64,000 bases of DNA, taken from Erwinia sp. JUb26. GTDB taxonomy: Bacteria > Pseudomonadota > Gammaproteobacteria > Enterobacterales > Enterobacteriaceae. Below the pieces are notes generated by a model that saw only the letters and a program-made list of their open reading frames with translations, did no database searches and had not been told where the DNA came from. The first letter of the stretch is position 1, and each line of letters opens with the position of its first letter. A program made the position numbers and the translations under genes. Location of the stretch: the NCBI RefSeq assembly GCF_003751505.1, contig NZ_RJVB01000007.1:124001-188000 (forward strand). Reading direction: 5' to 3'. Shown here piece after piece: positions 20,907 through 29,979 of this stretch.

Positions 20907-21836
20907 TTATTCCTCTGCTCCCGCGTGAGCGGAATGGCTCATATCCATACCTTCATGCGATGACATGTCCATGCTTCCGCCGTGATTCATCTGGAACTGA
21001 TTGATCACATCCAGGAACAGACCAGGTTTCACACTTGAGAAGAATTCAACAGGGTGATTTTCGCTAGGCGCTGCCAGCTTGTTAAAATCATCCATTGTCG
21101 CGAGTGTAGAGGTTGACTCTTTCGCTTTTGCCACCCACTGCTCGAAGGTTGCTTCGTCAGGAGTCGCGATCGCTTTAAACTTCATACCAGAGAAACCACG
21201 ACCACTGAAGTTCGAGGAGATACCGTTAAAGGTGCCTGGCTCATTCGCAATCAGGTGAAGCTTCGTCTGCATTCCGGCCATCGAGTAGATCTGGCTACCG
21301 AGAGTAGGAATAAAGAAGGAGTTCATCACTGAGTTAGAGGTGATTTTGAAGTTCACTGGGCGATTAGCGGGGAACGCAATCTGGTTGACGGTTGCAATAC
21401 CCTGTTCCGGGTAAATAAACAGCCACTTCCAGTCAAGCGAAACAACCTGAATCTCAACGGGCTTCTTGTCAGAAACCAGCGGCTTGCTCGGTTCCAGCGC
21501 GTGGGTAGACTTCCACGTCAGAATACCAAGGAAAACAATGATTAAGATTGGAACAGTCCAGACAACGGCTTCCACTTTGTTAGAGTGTGACCAGTTTGGG
21601 CTGTATTTCGCGTTGGTGTTTGATGCCCGATATTTCCAGGCGAACACCACGGCCATCAAGACGGCGGGGATAACGACGATCATCATCAGGCCAAAAGCCG
21701 TCAGTATCAGCGAACGTTGCTCCAACGCAATCTGTCCTTTGGGATTTAACAATGCACTATCACAACCACTTAACAAAATGGTGCCTGCGATTAATGACAA
21801 AATCCCCAAACTTTTATTGTATTTACTGAGTCTCAT
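20907..21836 (-). CDS. cyoA: Cytochrome bo3 ubiquinol oxidase subunit II
   Basis: A membrane-anchored lipoprotein subunit of 309 residues (315 in E. coli). The signal sequence ends in a lipobox (LLSGC) with Cys25. Two membrane helices are followed by a periplasmic cupredoxin domain, which in the quinol oxidases lacks the CuA site. The C-terminus is Met/His-rich ('[27 protein letters not shown]'), which could bind copper; this is an inference. It is the first gene of the operon. In E. coli transcription is repressed by ArcA and Fnr at low oxygen; I cannot resolve those sites here. Confidence 0.96.
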   Translation of the reverse strand: MRLSKYNKSLGILSLIAGTILLSGCDSALLNPKGQIALEQRSLILTAFGLMMIVVIPAVLMAVVFAWKYRASNTNAKYSPNWSHSNKVEAVVWTVPILIIVFLGILTWKSTHALEPSKPLVSDKKPVEIQVVSLDWKWLFIYPEQGIATVNQIAFPANRPVNFKITSNSVMNSFFIPTLGSQIYSMAGMQTKLHLIANEPGTFNGISSNFSGRGFSGMKFKAIATPDEATFEQWVAKAKESTSTLATMDDFNKLAAPSENHPVEFFSSVKPGLFLDVINQFQMNHGGSMDMSSHEGMDMSHSAHAGAEE

Positions 21837-22369
21837 TTAACGACCTCAATGACAAGGGCTCTATTGTCGTTTAAGTGTGGCGGCATTTTACGGGAAGGTT
21901 TCAGTACTGTAAACCTGCAACAGGTTGTGTCAGTGAGGTGTTGACGCCTTTTGCCAGGGCTGTCACATATGTTGCTGGTGGTGACAAAATATTAATGCCA
22001 GCAAGGGGTTGGAGGCAATATAACAAAATTCTATGAAAAAAACGCGGCTCAAAATCCATACGCTATAACCAGACGTTTATTGATCCAATTATTTAACAAG
22101 TCCTTATCAATTGTGTGATAATAAACGGGATAAAACTAATTACGCACCGGGTTTTAATACCTTTTATTTTAAATTATTTTGAGGATAAAACTTTTCCGCT
22201 TTGCCCTGAAAAGCTAAAAAATTTTATTTTTAATCAACTGGCAGTTGTAGTCGTAATCTGTTACATGAGGCATATCCAGGCAGGCATAACAACTGCCTGG
22301 ATTTTTGTTAGTAATTTGTTATTGAAATAATTTACTTAACAAATCAAATTCACCCCTGCAAACGGCGAT
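21837..22369. other. 533-bp AT-rich gap between cyoA and ampG
   Basis: Both flanking genes are on the minus strand. The part next to cyoA must hold its promoter and leader. The middle (about 22020-22240) is very AT-rich. A weak plus-strand frame (22115-22330) has no convincing ribosome site or family resemblance and runs across a terminator, so I do not call it a gene. A perfect inverted repeat CAACTG-g-CAGTTG lies at 22235-22247. Confidence 0.6.
22276..22308 (+). terminator. Orphan plus-strand intrinsic terminator
   Basis: CCAGGCAG at 22276-22283 and CTGCCTGG at 22293-22300 form a perfect 8-bp stem, followed by ATTTTTGTT on the plus strand. No plus-strand gene lies upstream, and on the minus strand there is no T-tract after the hairpin. 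It may terminate an unannotated RNA. Confidence 0.6.
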
Positions 22370-23854
22370 TTAATCGGCACTATTTGACACCCTGCGGCCC
22401 GCCAAAAAATCAAGTAACGTTCCCGCAGCAATACCTGCCAGCATCAGTAAAATCGCTATTTTTAACAACCCGGAAACAAAAGAGTCCAGCGCGGTTAAAC
22501 CCGATGCGTTCAGTGCCAGACCGACCAGCCAGAGTATTAACAGCAGCAATCCCAGCAGCAGACTGCGCAGCGCCCAGCGGTAGCCGGCGGGAAAGGCGGT
22601 GCGCGGCAGGAAGTCTGGATGATTCTGTGCGTATTCAAGCGTTGAGCGGCAGCCCGCCAGCAGCAGCAGTCCGGGCAGCGCCGCCACAACCGAGAAGGCA
22701 TAAAAGGTCGGCCAACCCCAGCCATCAACGAACCAGCCCGCGACCGGCCCGACATACACCCGGCCCACGGCGGACAGGGCAGAAAGCAGAGCGAACTGGG
22801 TGGCCGAAAACGATCGGTTGCACAGCGTCATCAGCAGGGCGACAAACGCCGCCGTACCCATGCCGCCGCAGAGGTTTTCCACGGTAACCGCCGCGGCCAT
22901 GCTGTAGAGGTGTTTATCCGTCACCGACAGGATCCAGTAACCCAGATTGGACACCGCCTGCAAAATGCCGAACAGCATCAGCGCACGGAACAGGCTGAGG
23001 CGCTGCATTAACACCCCACCGACCAGCGCACCGACGATCGTTGCCAGTAATCCCAGCGTTTTATTGACCAGCCCAACATCGCCTGCGTCAAAGCCCACGC
23101 CGCGGATCAGGAATATGGTGGTCAGGCTGGCCGCAAAGGCATCGCCCAGCTTGTAAAGGACAATCAGCGACAGGATCAGCCACGCATTGTTGCGGTTAAA
23201 GAAGTCGCGCAGCGGCGCAACCACCGCCTGTTCCAGGTTCCTTGGCACATCAATCGTGTTATCCGGTTCCTTTGCCAGCAGGGTGGCAATGACGCCGGGC
23301 ACCATCATCAGCGCCATCAGCCACCAGATTGCCTGCCAGCCGAGGTAGCGATCGGCCAGCCACAGCGCGAGTCCGCCGGAAACCAGCATCGCCAGCCGGT
23401 AACCCAGTACGCTGATGGCGGCACCGTTACCGCGTTCGGCCGCGCTGAGCACGTCGGTTTTCCACGCGTCGAAAACAATATCCTGCGAAGCCGAGCAGAA
23501 AGCGATCAGCACCGCCAGCGCCGCCAGCAGTGTCAGATCGCGTGAGGGCTGCATAAAGCCCATCATGGCGATGCCGACAATCAGCAGCAGTTGGGTGATC
23601 AGCAACCAGCCGCGTCGACGGCCAAGAAACGGTGGCGTATAGCGGTCCATCAGCGGCGACCAGAGAAACTTAAAAACGTAGGCCTGGCCGACCAGAGAGA
23701 AGAAGCCAATGGTTTTGATATCGACATTTTCTACCGCCATCCACGCCTGCAGGGTGCCGGAGGTTAATGCCAGGGGAAGGCCGGATGCGAAACCAAGTAA
23801 TAAAAGGAGGGCGGAGTTGCGCCGGGTGAAGATCTGCAAATAGTGATTGGGCAT
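22370..23854 (-). CDS. ampG: Muropeptide MFS transporter AmpG
   Basis: AmpG imports anhydromuropeptides (GlcNAc-anhydroMurNAc-peptides) released during wall turnover, feeding recycling and AmpC induction signals. It has 494 residues from ATG 23854, chosen because MPNHYLQIFTRRNSALLLLLGFASG aligns with the family start; upstream in-frame codons belong to the 5' leader. Motifs are 'SLVGQAYVFKFLWSPLMDRYTPPFLGRRRG' and 'CSASQDIVFDAWKTD', with about 14 helices. It follows yajG by 45 bp on the same strand. Confidence 0.95.
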   Translation of the reverse strand: MPNHYLQIFTRRNSALLLLLGFASGLPLALTSGTLQAWMAVENVDIKTIGFFSLVGQAYVFKFLWSPLMDRYTPPFLGRRRGWLLITQLLLIVGIAMMGFMQPSRDLTLLAALAVLIAFCSASQDIVFDAWKTDVLSAAERGNGAAISVLGYRLAMLVSGGLALWLADRYLGWQAIWWLMALMMVPGVIATLLAKEPDNTIDVPRNLEQAVVAPLRDFFNRNNAWLILSLIVLYKLGDAFAASLTTIFLIRGVGFDAGDVGLVNKTLGLLATIVGALVGGVLMQRLSLFRALMLFGILQAVSNLGYWILSVTDKHLYSMAAAVTVENLCGGMGTAAFVALLMTLCNRSFSATQFALLSALSAVGRVYVGPVAGWFVDGWGWPTFYAFSVVAALPGLLLLAGCRSTLEYAQNHPDFLPRTAFPAGYRWALRSLLLGLLLLILWLVGLALNASGLTALDSFVSGLLKIAILLMLAGIAAGTLLDFLAGRRVSNSAD

Positions 23855-23899
23855 ACGGACCTTAAAGTCAGGCCCGCTATCCTGGCGGGCCTGCAATGA

Positions 23900-24478
23900 T
23901 TAACGAGCGTTTTGCTTAATGAACTCGCTGACCGACGTATCCTGAGCCATATCAGAAATCACGTCACCCAGAGTGGCGTTAACCGCGTTGGTGATTTTCT
24001 CGTTGCTGGCGTTGAAGGCACCTTCCACGCTGTAGACCTGACGATAGTTTTTCACCTGCTTGTTGCCGTTTTTAGCGGTCGCAATGATCGAAATATCGGC
24101 CTTGGTAGTAATGCTGTAGCGCACGTTGCCTTGAGTCACGTCGGCATACAGATTATTCACCACGATCTGCAGGTCAACGGCACCGCTTGGGCCAACCATA
24201 TAGCCACGGGCGGTCATTTGTTTCTCCAGGCTTTCCTGCAGCAGGAAGCGCAGATCGCGTGAAGGGGTCAGCGTGATTAGCTGGCCGTCACGGTTCACTT
24301 TTGCCAGCGCCTGATCGCTACGCTGGTCGGCACCGTTGATACTGATGGTGACGCCCATCAGACCTGGATCCTGCTGAGGTAATTTGATTTTTGGTGAAAT
24401 ATCAAGCGTATTGCTGCTTGTCGCACAGCCAGCCAGCATGAACATGGCCAGCAGAGGGAACAGTAATTTTTTTAACAT
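23900..24478 (-). CDS. yajG: YajG-type lipoprotein
   Basis: A 192-residue predicted lipoprotein of unknown function. The N-terminus MLKKLLFPLLAMFMLAGC ends in a lipobox with Cys18; +2 is Ala, suggesting outer-membrane sorting. The mature part is a compact alpha/beta domain ('DLQIVVNNLYADVTQGNVRYSITTKADISI'). The ATG at 24478 is chosen because an extended upstream frame would bury the signal peptide. It is co-directional with ampG and divergent from bolA, as in E. coli. Confidence 0.9.
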   Translation of the reverse strand: MLKKLLFPLLAMFMLAGCATSSNTLDISPKIKLPQQDPGLMGVTISINGADQRSDQALAKVNRDGQLITLTPSRDLRFLLQESLEKQMTARGYMVGPSGAVDLQIVVNNLYADVTQGNVRYSITTKADISIIATAKNGNKQVKNYRQVYSVEGAFNASNEKITNAVNATLGDVISDMAQDTSVSEFIKQNAR

Positions 24479-24766
24479 GCTTATTTTCTCGATAACGTGA
24501 GTTGTATTGCTGACAAAACTCCGGCCATCATAACATCGCCTGTAGTCAGGGGAAGCCCCGATAGCGCGTAAATTCATCGCGTTGTCGCTTTTTCGGACGA
24601 CTGAACGCTTGAGGCTTGGACTGCATTCAGGCTCGAGTGTTGCATGTTCGATAAGTAAAAATGTTGGCTGATTTGAAAATTTCGTTAAAGTGCGTCGGCA
24701 TTGCATAAAAAACGACTAACATTTAAAGAGATGGGGCGCAGTTCTCTGCTGGAGAGGAGTTCGGGT

Positions 24767-25081
24767 ATGATCCGTGAACAAATAGAAGAAAAGTTACGTA
24801 CGGCATTTTCACCGGTGCACCTTGAGGTCCATGACGAAAGCTATCGTCACAATGTCCCTGCGGGGGCGGAAAGTCACTTCAAGGTGGTGATCGTCAGTGA
24901 CAGTTTTATCGACCAGCGCTTTCTGGTGCGGCACCGTGCAATTTACGGCGTGCTGGCGGATGAGCTGGCCGGGAGTGTTCATGCACTGGCGCTGCACAGC
25001 TACACGGTGAAAGAGTGGGAAAGCCTGCAGGATACCGTACCCGCCTCGCCAAACTGTCGAGGTGCCGGTACGCTGGCCTGA
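24767..25081 (+). CDS. bolA: BolA family transcriptional/iron-sulfur regulator
   Basis: BolA influences cell shape, biofilm and stress responses and partners with monothiol glutaredoxin through a shared Fe-S cluster. It has 104 residues from ATG 24767, preceded by GGAGAGGAG. The BolA fold signature 'HAPG'-like segment appears as '[22 protein letters not shown]', with the conserved His in '[14 protein letters not shown]'. It is monocistronic with a strong terminator. Confidence 0.95.
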   Translation: MIREQIEEKLRTAFSPVHLEVHDESYRHNVPAGAESHFKVVIVSDSFIDQRFLVRHRAIYGVLADELAGSVHALALHSYTVKEWESLQDTVPASPNCRGAGTLA

Positions 25082-25104
25082 CCCCGCATTACCCTTCAAT
25101 ACCA

Positions 25105-25126
25105 AACGGCCTCTGGGCCGTTTTTT
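25105..25126 (+). terminator. bolA terminator
   Basis: AACGGCC-tct-GGGCCGTT with six T in a row on the plus strand. Confidence 0.9.
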
Positions 25127-25420
25127 CGTGATAAAGCCTGAGAAAAGCCGCTTCACTCATCAATTTCTTGCGGTTTCATCGCAAAAATGTAAAAAGTAGC
25201 GTGCGTCGGGGGAGTGTGCAGCCTCGACTCGCTTAGACGTTGCCGCTATAATGCGGCGTCTATTTTTTACAGAATGTCTTCGGGACGCTTCTGTTAACAG
25301 GGAATGCGGTTCTGGCATCAGAAGCCGTCCCGGTTCTTAGATTCATTCGGTTATCGGTGTTTCCACCATAGCAGGGTGCATCTGAAGTTGACCGAGCACG
25401 TGATTTTTTGAGGTAATAAG
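25127..25420 (+). promoter_or_regulatory. tig promoter and long leader
   Basis: A good sigma70 promoter sits here: TCGACT (25224-25229), 17-bp spacer, TATAAT (25247-25252). This leaves a leader of about 160 nt before the tig ATG. GAGGTAATAAG precedes the ATG. No gene is seen in this stretch. Confidence 0.6.
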
Positions 25421-26725
25421 ATGCAAGCTTCAGTAGAAACAACTCAGGGCCTGGGCCGTCGCGTAACGATTACCGTTCCTAAAGACGTGATCGAAACTGC
25501 GGTTAAAAACGAGCTGGTTAGCGTAGCCAAGAAAGTACGCATCGACGGTTTCCGTAAAGGAAAAGTACCGATGACCGTTGTTGCACAGCGTTACGGCGCC
25601 TCCGTTCGTCAGGACGTGCTGGGCGAATTGATGCAGCGCAACTTCGTTGATGCGATCATCAAAGAAAAAATCAATCCGGCCGGTTCGCCAAACTACGTAC
25701 CGGGCGATTACAAAATCGGTGAAGACTTCACGTTCTCTGCTGAATTTGAAGTGTATCCGGAAGTCGAGCTGCAGGGTCTGGAAGCAATCGAAGTTGAAAA
25801 ACCGGTTGTAGAAGTCACTGACGAAGACGTTGACGCGATGCTGGATACCCTGCGTAAGCAGCAGGCGACCTGGAAAGAAACCGAGGCAGCAGCGGGCGCA
25901 GAAGATCGTGCAACCATCGATTTCACCGGTTCTGTAGACGGTGAAGAATTCGAAGGCGGCAAAGCCTCTGATTTCGTCCTGGCCATGGGCCAGGGTCGTA
26001 TGATCCCAGGCTTCGAAGAAGGCGTTGTTGGCCATAAAGCCGGCGAAACCTTCACTATCGACGTTAACTTCCCGGAAGATTACCACGCTGAAAACCTGAA
26101 AGGGAAAGCAGCGAAGTTTGAAATCGTGCTGAAGAAAGTTGAAGAGCGTGAGCTGCCAGAATTCACCGAAGAGTTCATCAAGCGTTTCGGCGTGGCTGAT
26201 GGTTCTCTGGCGGGTCTGCGTACCGAAGTGCGTAAGAACATGCAGCGTGAGCTGAAAGGCGCCGTGCGTAACCGCGTGAAGTCTCAGGCTATCGACGGTC
26301 TGGTTGCGGCTAACGACATCGACGTTCCTGCGGCCCTGATCGACGGCGAAATCGACGTGCTGAAGCGTCAGGCTGCACAGCGCTTTGGCGGTAACGAGAA
26401 GCAGGCTCTTGAGCTGCCTCGTGAACTGTTCGAAGAGCAGGCAAAACGCCGCGTAGTGGTTGGCCTGCTGCTGGGCGAAGTGATTCGTACCCACGAGCTG
26501 AAAGCTGACGAAGACCGCGTTAAAGCACTGATCGAAGAAATGGCTTCTGCCTACGAAGATCCGTCAGAAGTGATTGAGTTCTACAGCAAAAATAACGAGC
26601 TGATGAACAACATGCGTAACGTAGCGCTGGAAGAGCAGGCTGTTGAAGTCGTGCTGGAAAAAGCGAAAGTGACTGAGAAAGCCACTAACTTCCAGGAACT
26701 GATGAACCAGACCGCTCAGGCCTGA
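25421..26725 (+). CDS. tig: Trigger factor
   Basis: A ribosome-associated chaperone and peptidyl-prolyl isomerase that meets nascent chains at the exit tunnel. It has 434 residues (432 in E. coli). The ribosome-binding loop '[12 protein letters not shown]' is at about 43-54, the FKBP-type PPIase domain is at about 150-245 ('[19 protein letters not shown]'), and a long helical C-terminal domain follows. It is the first gene of the protein quality-control run tig-clpP-clpX-lon. Confidence 0.98.
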   Translation: MQASVETTQGLGRRVTITVPKDVIETAVKNELVSVAKKVRIDGFRKGKVPMTVVAQRYGASVRQDVLGELMQRNFVDAIIKEKINPAGSPNYVPGDYKIGEDFTFSAEFEVYPEVELQGLEAIEVEKPVVEVTDEDVDAMLDTLRKQQATWKETEAAAGAEDRATIDFTGSVDGEEFEGGKASDFVLAMGQGRMIPGFEEGVVGHKAGETFTIDVNFPEDYHAENLKGKAAKFEIVLKKVEERELPEFTEEFIKRFGVADGSLAGLRTEVRKNMQRELKGAVRNRVKSQAIDGLVAANDIDVPAALIDGEIDVLKRQAAQRFGGNEKQALELPRELFEEQAKRRVVVGLLLGEVIRTHELKADEDRVKALIEEMASAYEDPSEVIEFYSKNNELMNNMRNVALEEQAVEVVLEKAKVTEKATNFQELMNQTAQA

Positions 26726-26749
26726 TTTAGTTTTACTGGTTGTTCAACA

Positions 26750-26779
26750 AAAGCCCGCGGCCCTTGGCTGCGGGCTTTT
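26750..26779 (+). terminator. tig terminator
   Basis: AAAGCCCGC-ggcccttggct-GCGGGCTTTT on the plus strand, 25 bp after the stop. Confidence 0.9.
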
Positions 26780-27085
26780 GCTATTTAACGACCCGGAATC
26801 GCCTGCTTTTGCTAACAATTTGTTTATTTATTCCGCAAATTGTCGCCTGAGCCGATATTCCTGGTTAGCAGTTGATAAAAACGTTGTTATGCTTGAAATA
26901 GCGGGGCAATATCCCCAGATTGTTATCACTGGCATACGCGTTCTTCAGAGTATGCAACGATGCTATCAGGCTGATTGAGTGCTTGAGTAGCTTCGGCGGA
27001 AAGGACCGGAATCATAGTGTTCCCGATCGCTCTCAAGTAGAATCGCTGCGGAGTGTGGCCAAATGAAATGTATCAGGAGACGATA
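26780..27085 (+). promoter_or_regulatory. clpP upstream region with a sigma32-type promoter
   Basis: CTTGAAA at 26892-26898 and CCCCAGAT at 26913-26920, 14 bp apart, match the sigma32 heat-shock consensus (CTTGAAA-N11-16-CCCCATNT). A small plus-strand frame (26778-26978) crosses this promoter and is not supported as a gene. AGGAGA precedes the clpP ATG. Confidence 0.65.
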
Positions 27086-27709
27086 ATGTCATACAGTGGC
27101 GAACGTGAATTAACTGCACCTCAGATGGCTTTAGTGCCAATGGTTGTTGAACAGACCTCTCGCGGAGAGCGCTCTTACGACATCTACTCGCGCCTGCTCA
27201 AAGAACGCATCATTTTCCTGACCGGTCAGGTTGAAGACCATATGGCTAATCTGATCGTGGCCCAGATGCTGTTCCTGGAAGCAGAGAACCCGGAAAAAGA
27301 CATTCACCTGTACATTAATTCTCCTGGTGGCGTCATTACCGCAGGCATGTCAATTTACGACACCATGCAGTTTATCAAGCCGGACGTCAGCACCATCTGT
27401 ATGGGACAGGCCTGCTCAATGGGCGCATTCCTGCTGACCGCAGGCGCAAAAGGCAAACGTTATTGCCTGCCAAACTCACGCGTCATGATCCACCAGCCGC
27501 TGGGCGGCTTCCAGGGCCAGGCTTCTGACATCGATATTCACGCGCGTGAAATTATCAAAACGAAACAGATGATGAATCAACTGATGGCGAAGCACACCGG
27601 CCAGAGCGTGGAAACGATTGAGCGTGATACTAACCGCGATCGCTTCCTGTCGGCGGCTGAAGCCGTAGAGTATGGGTTAGTCGATTCCGTACTGGCTCAG
27701 CGTAACTGA
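27086..27709 (+). CDS. clpP: ATP-dependent Clp protease proteolytic subunit (housekeeping ClpP)
   Basis: ClpP forms the double-heptamer serine protease chamber that works with ClpX or ClpA. It has 207 residues, as in E. coli. The catalytic triad is complete: Ser111 ('GQACSMGAF'), His136 ('MIHQPLGG') and Asp185 ('[10 protein letters not shown]'). The usual N-terminal propeptide region precedes the hydrophobic '[34 protein letters not shown]'. The ATG at 27086 follows AGGAGA; an upstream in-frame ATG gives a non-conserved extension. clpX lies 100 bp downstream. Confidence 0.98.
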   Translation: MSYSGERELTAPQMALVPMVVEQTSRGERSYDIYSRLLKERIIFLTGQVEDHMANLIVAQMLFLEAENPEKDIHLYINSPGGVITAGMSIYDTMQFIKPDVSTICMGQACSMGAFLLTAGAKGKRYCLPNSRVMIHQPLGGFQGQASDIDIHAREIIKTKQMMNQLMAKHTGQSVETIERDTNRDRFLSAAEAVEYGLVDSVLAQRN

Positions 27710-27809
27710 TCTGTTTTGCCATGTATCCGTCGCCTTGCAGGCCAGACATCGTGCTGGCCTGCCGTCGCTGACCCGCCAGGGCAGTGAGTGCGACAATGAG
27801 GGGGAGTGA

Positions 27810-29084
27810 ATGACCGATAAACGCAAAGACGGTTCGGGAAAGCTGTTGTACTGCTCTTTTTGCGGCAAAAGCCAGCATGAAGTCCGCAAGCTGATCGCCG
27901 GCCCGTCAGTGTATATCTGCGATGAGTGCGTTGATTTATGCAACGACATCATTCGCGAAGAGATTAAAGAAGTTGCGCCGCACCGCGAGCGCAGTTCCTT
28001 GCCTACGCCGCACGAAATTCGCCATCACCTGGATGACTACGTCATCGGCCAGGAGCGGGCGAAGAAAGTGCTGTCTGTGGCGGTGTATAACCACTACAAA
28101 CGCCTGCGCAACGGCGATACCAGCAACGGTATCGAACTGGGTAAAAGTAACATCCTGCTGATCGGCCCGACCGGCAGCGGTAAAACCCTGCTGGCCGAAA
28201 CGCTGGCGCGCCTGCTGGACGTGCCGTTTACCATGGCCGATGCCACCACACTGACCGAAGCCGGTTACGTGGGGGAAGATGTGGAAAACATCATCCAGAA
28301 GCTGCTGCAGAAATGTGATTACGACGTGCAGAAGGCGCAGCGCGGGATTGTCTATATCGATGAAATCGACAAGATTTCCCGCAAGTCGGATAACCCGTCG
28401 ATTACCCGCGACGTGTCCGGTGAAGGCGTGCAGCAGGCGCTGTTGAAGCTGATCGAAGGGACGGTTGCCGCCGTGCCGCCGCAGGGGGGCCGTAAGCATC
28501 CGCAGCAGGAGTTCTTGCAGGTCGATACCTCGAAGATCCTGTTTATCTGCGGAGGTGCATTTGCCGGGCTGGATAAGGTGATTTCCCAGCGCGTTGATAC
28601 CGGCACCGGCATCGGTTTTGGCGCCACGGTAAAAGGCAAAGCGGAGAAGGCGACCGAAGGCCAGCTGCTGGCGCAGGTGGAGCCGGAAGATCTGATCAAA
28701 TTTGGTCTGATCCCGGAGTTCATCGGGCGTCTGCCGGTGGTGGCGACGCTGACCGAGCTGAGCGAAGATGCGCTGATCCAGATCCTGTGCGAGCCGAAGA
28801 ACGCGCTGACCAAGCAGTATCAGGCGCTGTTTAACCTCGAAGGCGTGGATCTGGAGTTCCGTGATGAAGCGCTGACGGCGATTGCCAAAAAAGCGCTGTC
28901 GCGTAAAACCGGTGCGCGTGGACTGCGTTCCATCGTTGAAGGCGTACTGCTGGATACGATGTACGATCTGCCTTCCATGGAAGACGTGGAGAAAGTGGTG
29001 GTTGACGCCTCGGTAATTGAAAACAACGGCGAACCTAAACTGATTTACGGCAAGCCGGAAGCGCAGCAGGCGTCTGGCGAATAA
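27810..29084 (+). CDS. clpX: ClpX unfoldase, copy 1 (next to clpP)
   Basis: An AAA+ unfoldase that delivers tagged substrates to ClpP, 424 residues. The N-terminal zinc-binding domain uses Cys15, Cys18, Cys37 and Cys40. Walker A is GPTGSGKT at 119-126, Walker B is 'YIDEID' with Glu185, the pore loop GYVG is at 152-155, and the ClpP-docking IGF loop is at 268-270. Everything needed for activity is present. It differs from copy 2 by one residue (Ser62 here, Asn62 there) but by many synonymous bases. The 100-bp gap after clpP holds a 9-bp-stem hairpin (27737-27762) without a T-tract. GAGGGGGAG precedes the ATG. Confidence 0.97.
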   Translation: MTDKRKDGSGKLLYCSFCGKSQHEVRKLIAGPSVYICDECVDLCNDIIREEIKEVAPHRERSSLPTPHEIRHHLDDYVIGQERAKKVLSVAVYNHYKRLRNGDTSNGIELGKSNILLIGPTGSGKTLLAETLARLLDVPFTMADATTLTEAGYVGEDVENIIQKLLQKCDYDVQKAQRGIVYIDEIDKISRKSDNPSITRDVSGEGVQQALLKLIEGTVAAVPPQGGRKHPQQEFLQVDTSKILFICGGAFAGLDKVISQRVDTGTGIGFGATVKGKAEKATEGQLLAQVEPEDLIKFGLIPEFIGRLPVVATLTELSEDALIQILCEPKNALTKQYQALFNLEGVDLEFRDEALTAIAKKALSRKTGARGLRSIVEGVLLDTMYDLPSMEDVEKVVVDASVIENNGEPKLIYGKPEAQQASGE

Positions 29085-29106
29085 CATCAACGCCCGTCTG
29101 ATAATA

Positions 29107-29143
29107 AAAAATGGCCCGCAGCGAAAACTGCGGGCCATTTTTA
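29107..29143. terminator. Bidirectional terminator between clpX copy 1 and clpP paralogue
   Basis: AAAATGGCCCGCAG-cgaaaa-CTGCGGGCCATTTTT, an 11-bp GC-rich stem flanked by A and T runs. It can stop clpX1 on the plus strand and clpP2 on the minus strand. Confidence 0.9.
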
Positions 29144-29165
29144 CATCAGTCTTTCAGCGGAGAAA

Positions 29166-29759
29166 TCAGACCTTGAGTTCATCCCACTGGCCGATCACGT
29201 GCGTGGCGATGCCGTAGTCGATAGCCTGTTCCGGGCTCATCCAGTAGTTGCTGTCGGTGTCTTTTTCGACTTTCTCCAGCGGCTGTCCGGTGGCTTTGCT
29301 GATCAGCTTGTTGATGCGCTCACGGGCGCGCAGCAGCTCTTTCGCTTCGATTTCAATATCTGAAACCTTACCGCGCACGCCGCCCAGCGGCTGGTGGATC
29401 ATAAAGCGGGTATTCGGCAGCGAGTAGCGATTCTCTTTATCGGCCGCCAGGAAAATGGTGATCCCAGCGCTGGCAACCCAGCCTGTACCAATCACCACCA
29501 CTTTTGGCTTCACGAATTTAATCATGTCATGGATGGTGTCGCCGGCTTCCACATGGCCGCCCTGGCTGTTGATAAACAGCTTGATCGGCTCATCGCCCAT
29601 CTCCTGCAGGATCAGCAGCTGGGCCGTTACTTTCTCAGCCAGTTCCTGATTAATCTCGCCGGAAATGATAATAGAGCGTGACTGCAGCAGCTTATTGACT
29701 GCCAGCGCTGAGTTCTTCTCTTCCTGGCCTTTTTCTTCTTTCTTTGGCTCTTGAGGCAT
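29166..29759 (-). CDS. Divergent ClpP-family paralogue (ClpP2-like) with altered catalytic triad
   Basis: A 197-residue ClpP/crotonase-fold protein clearly different from the housekeeping ClpP 2 kb away. The shared core includes 'FINSQGGHVEAGDTIHDMIKF' and '[15 protein letters not shown]'. By alignment with ClpP the nucleophile is Ser97 ('GWVASAGI') and the base is His122. The acidic third position is Asn171 ('KDTDSNYWMS' against '[10 protein letters not shown]'), and the neighbouring Arg of the oligomerisation switch is Ser170. The N-terminus is a Lys/Glu-rich tail (residues 5-16) in place of the usual propeptide. ATG has GGAG upstream. It is transcribed away from clpX copy 2. It may be a low-activity, regulatory or hetero-oligomeric subunit; that is inference. 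Confidence 0.9.
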   Translation of the reverse strand: MPQEPKKEEKGQEEKNSALAVNKLLQSRSIIISGEINQELAEKVTAQLLILQEMGDEPIKLFINSQGGHVEAGDTIHDMIKFVKPKVVVIGTGWVASAGITIFLAADKENRYSLPNTRFMIHQPLGGVRGKVSDIEIEAKELLRARERINKLISKATGQPLEKVEKDTDSNYWMSPEQAIDYGIATHVIGQWDELKV

Positions 29760-29979
29760 GCTTTACACTCCATCGGGATCTGATTAGTCACGAGAGTTTA
29801 GCATAATCAAACAGGTAGCTAAATCAACAGTCATTGCTGTGAATATTTGCGCGGCAAAACCGCGGGCCGGTGCGGACTTTTACTCCCTGTTTTGCCCTAA
29901 AATGGGCTATATTATCTGCTGATACGCGTAAATTTAGACAGCCCACTTCAGGTCTGTTTACCAAGACATGAGGTTACTG
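29760..29979. promoter_or_regulatory. Divergent promoter region of clpP2 and clpX copy 2
   Basis: A 220-bp shared upstream region. Toward clpX2 it is AT-rich with -10-like hexamers (TAAAAT at 29898-29903, TATTAT at 29910-29915). I cannot assign a convincing -35, and I see no sigma32 box like those before clpP and lon. Confidence 0.4.

Noticed and set aside
22115..22330. 71-residue plus-strand frame between cyoA and ampG
   Set aside because: AT-rich composition, no ribosome site, no family resemblance, and it runs through an intrinsic terminator.
25430..26494. 354-residue minus-strand frame opposite tig
   Set aside because: Shadow of a highly biased codon pattern in tig; rich in His, Phe and Gln with no family features.
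26778..26978. 66-residue plus-strand frame between tig and clpP
   Set aside because: It crosses the sigma32-type promoter of clpP and has no convincing ribosome site or conserved features.
27936..29138. 400-residue minus-strand frame opposite clpX copy 1
   Set aside because: An antisense shadow of clpX; the equivalent frame opposite copy 2 is broken, which argues against selection.
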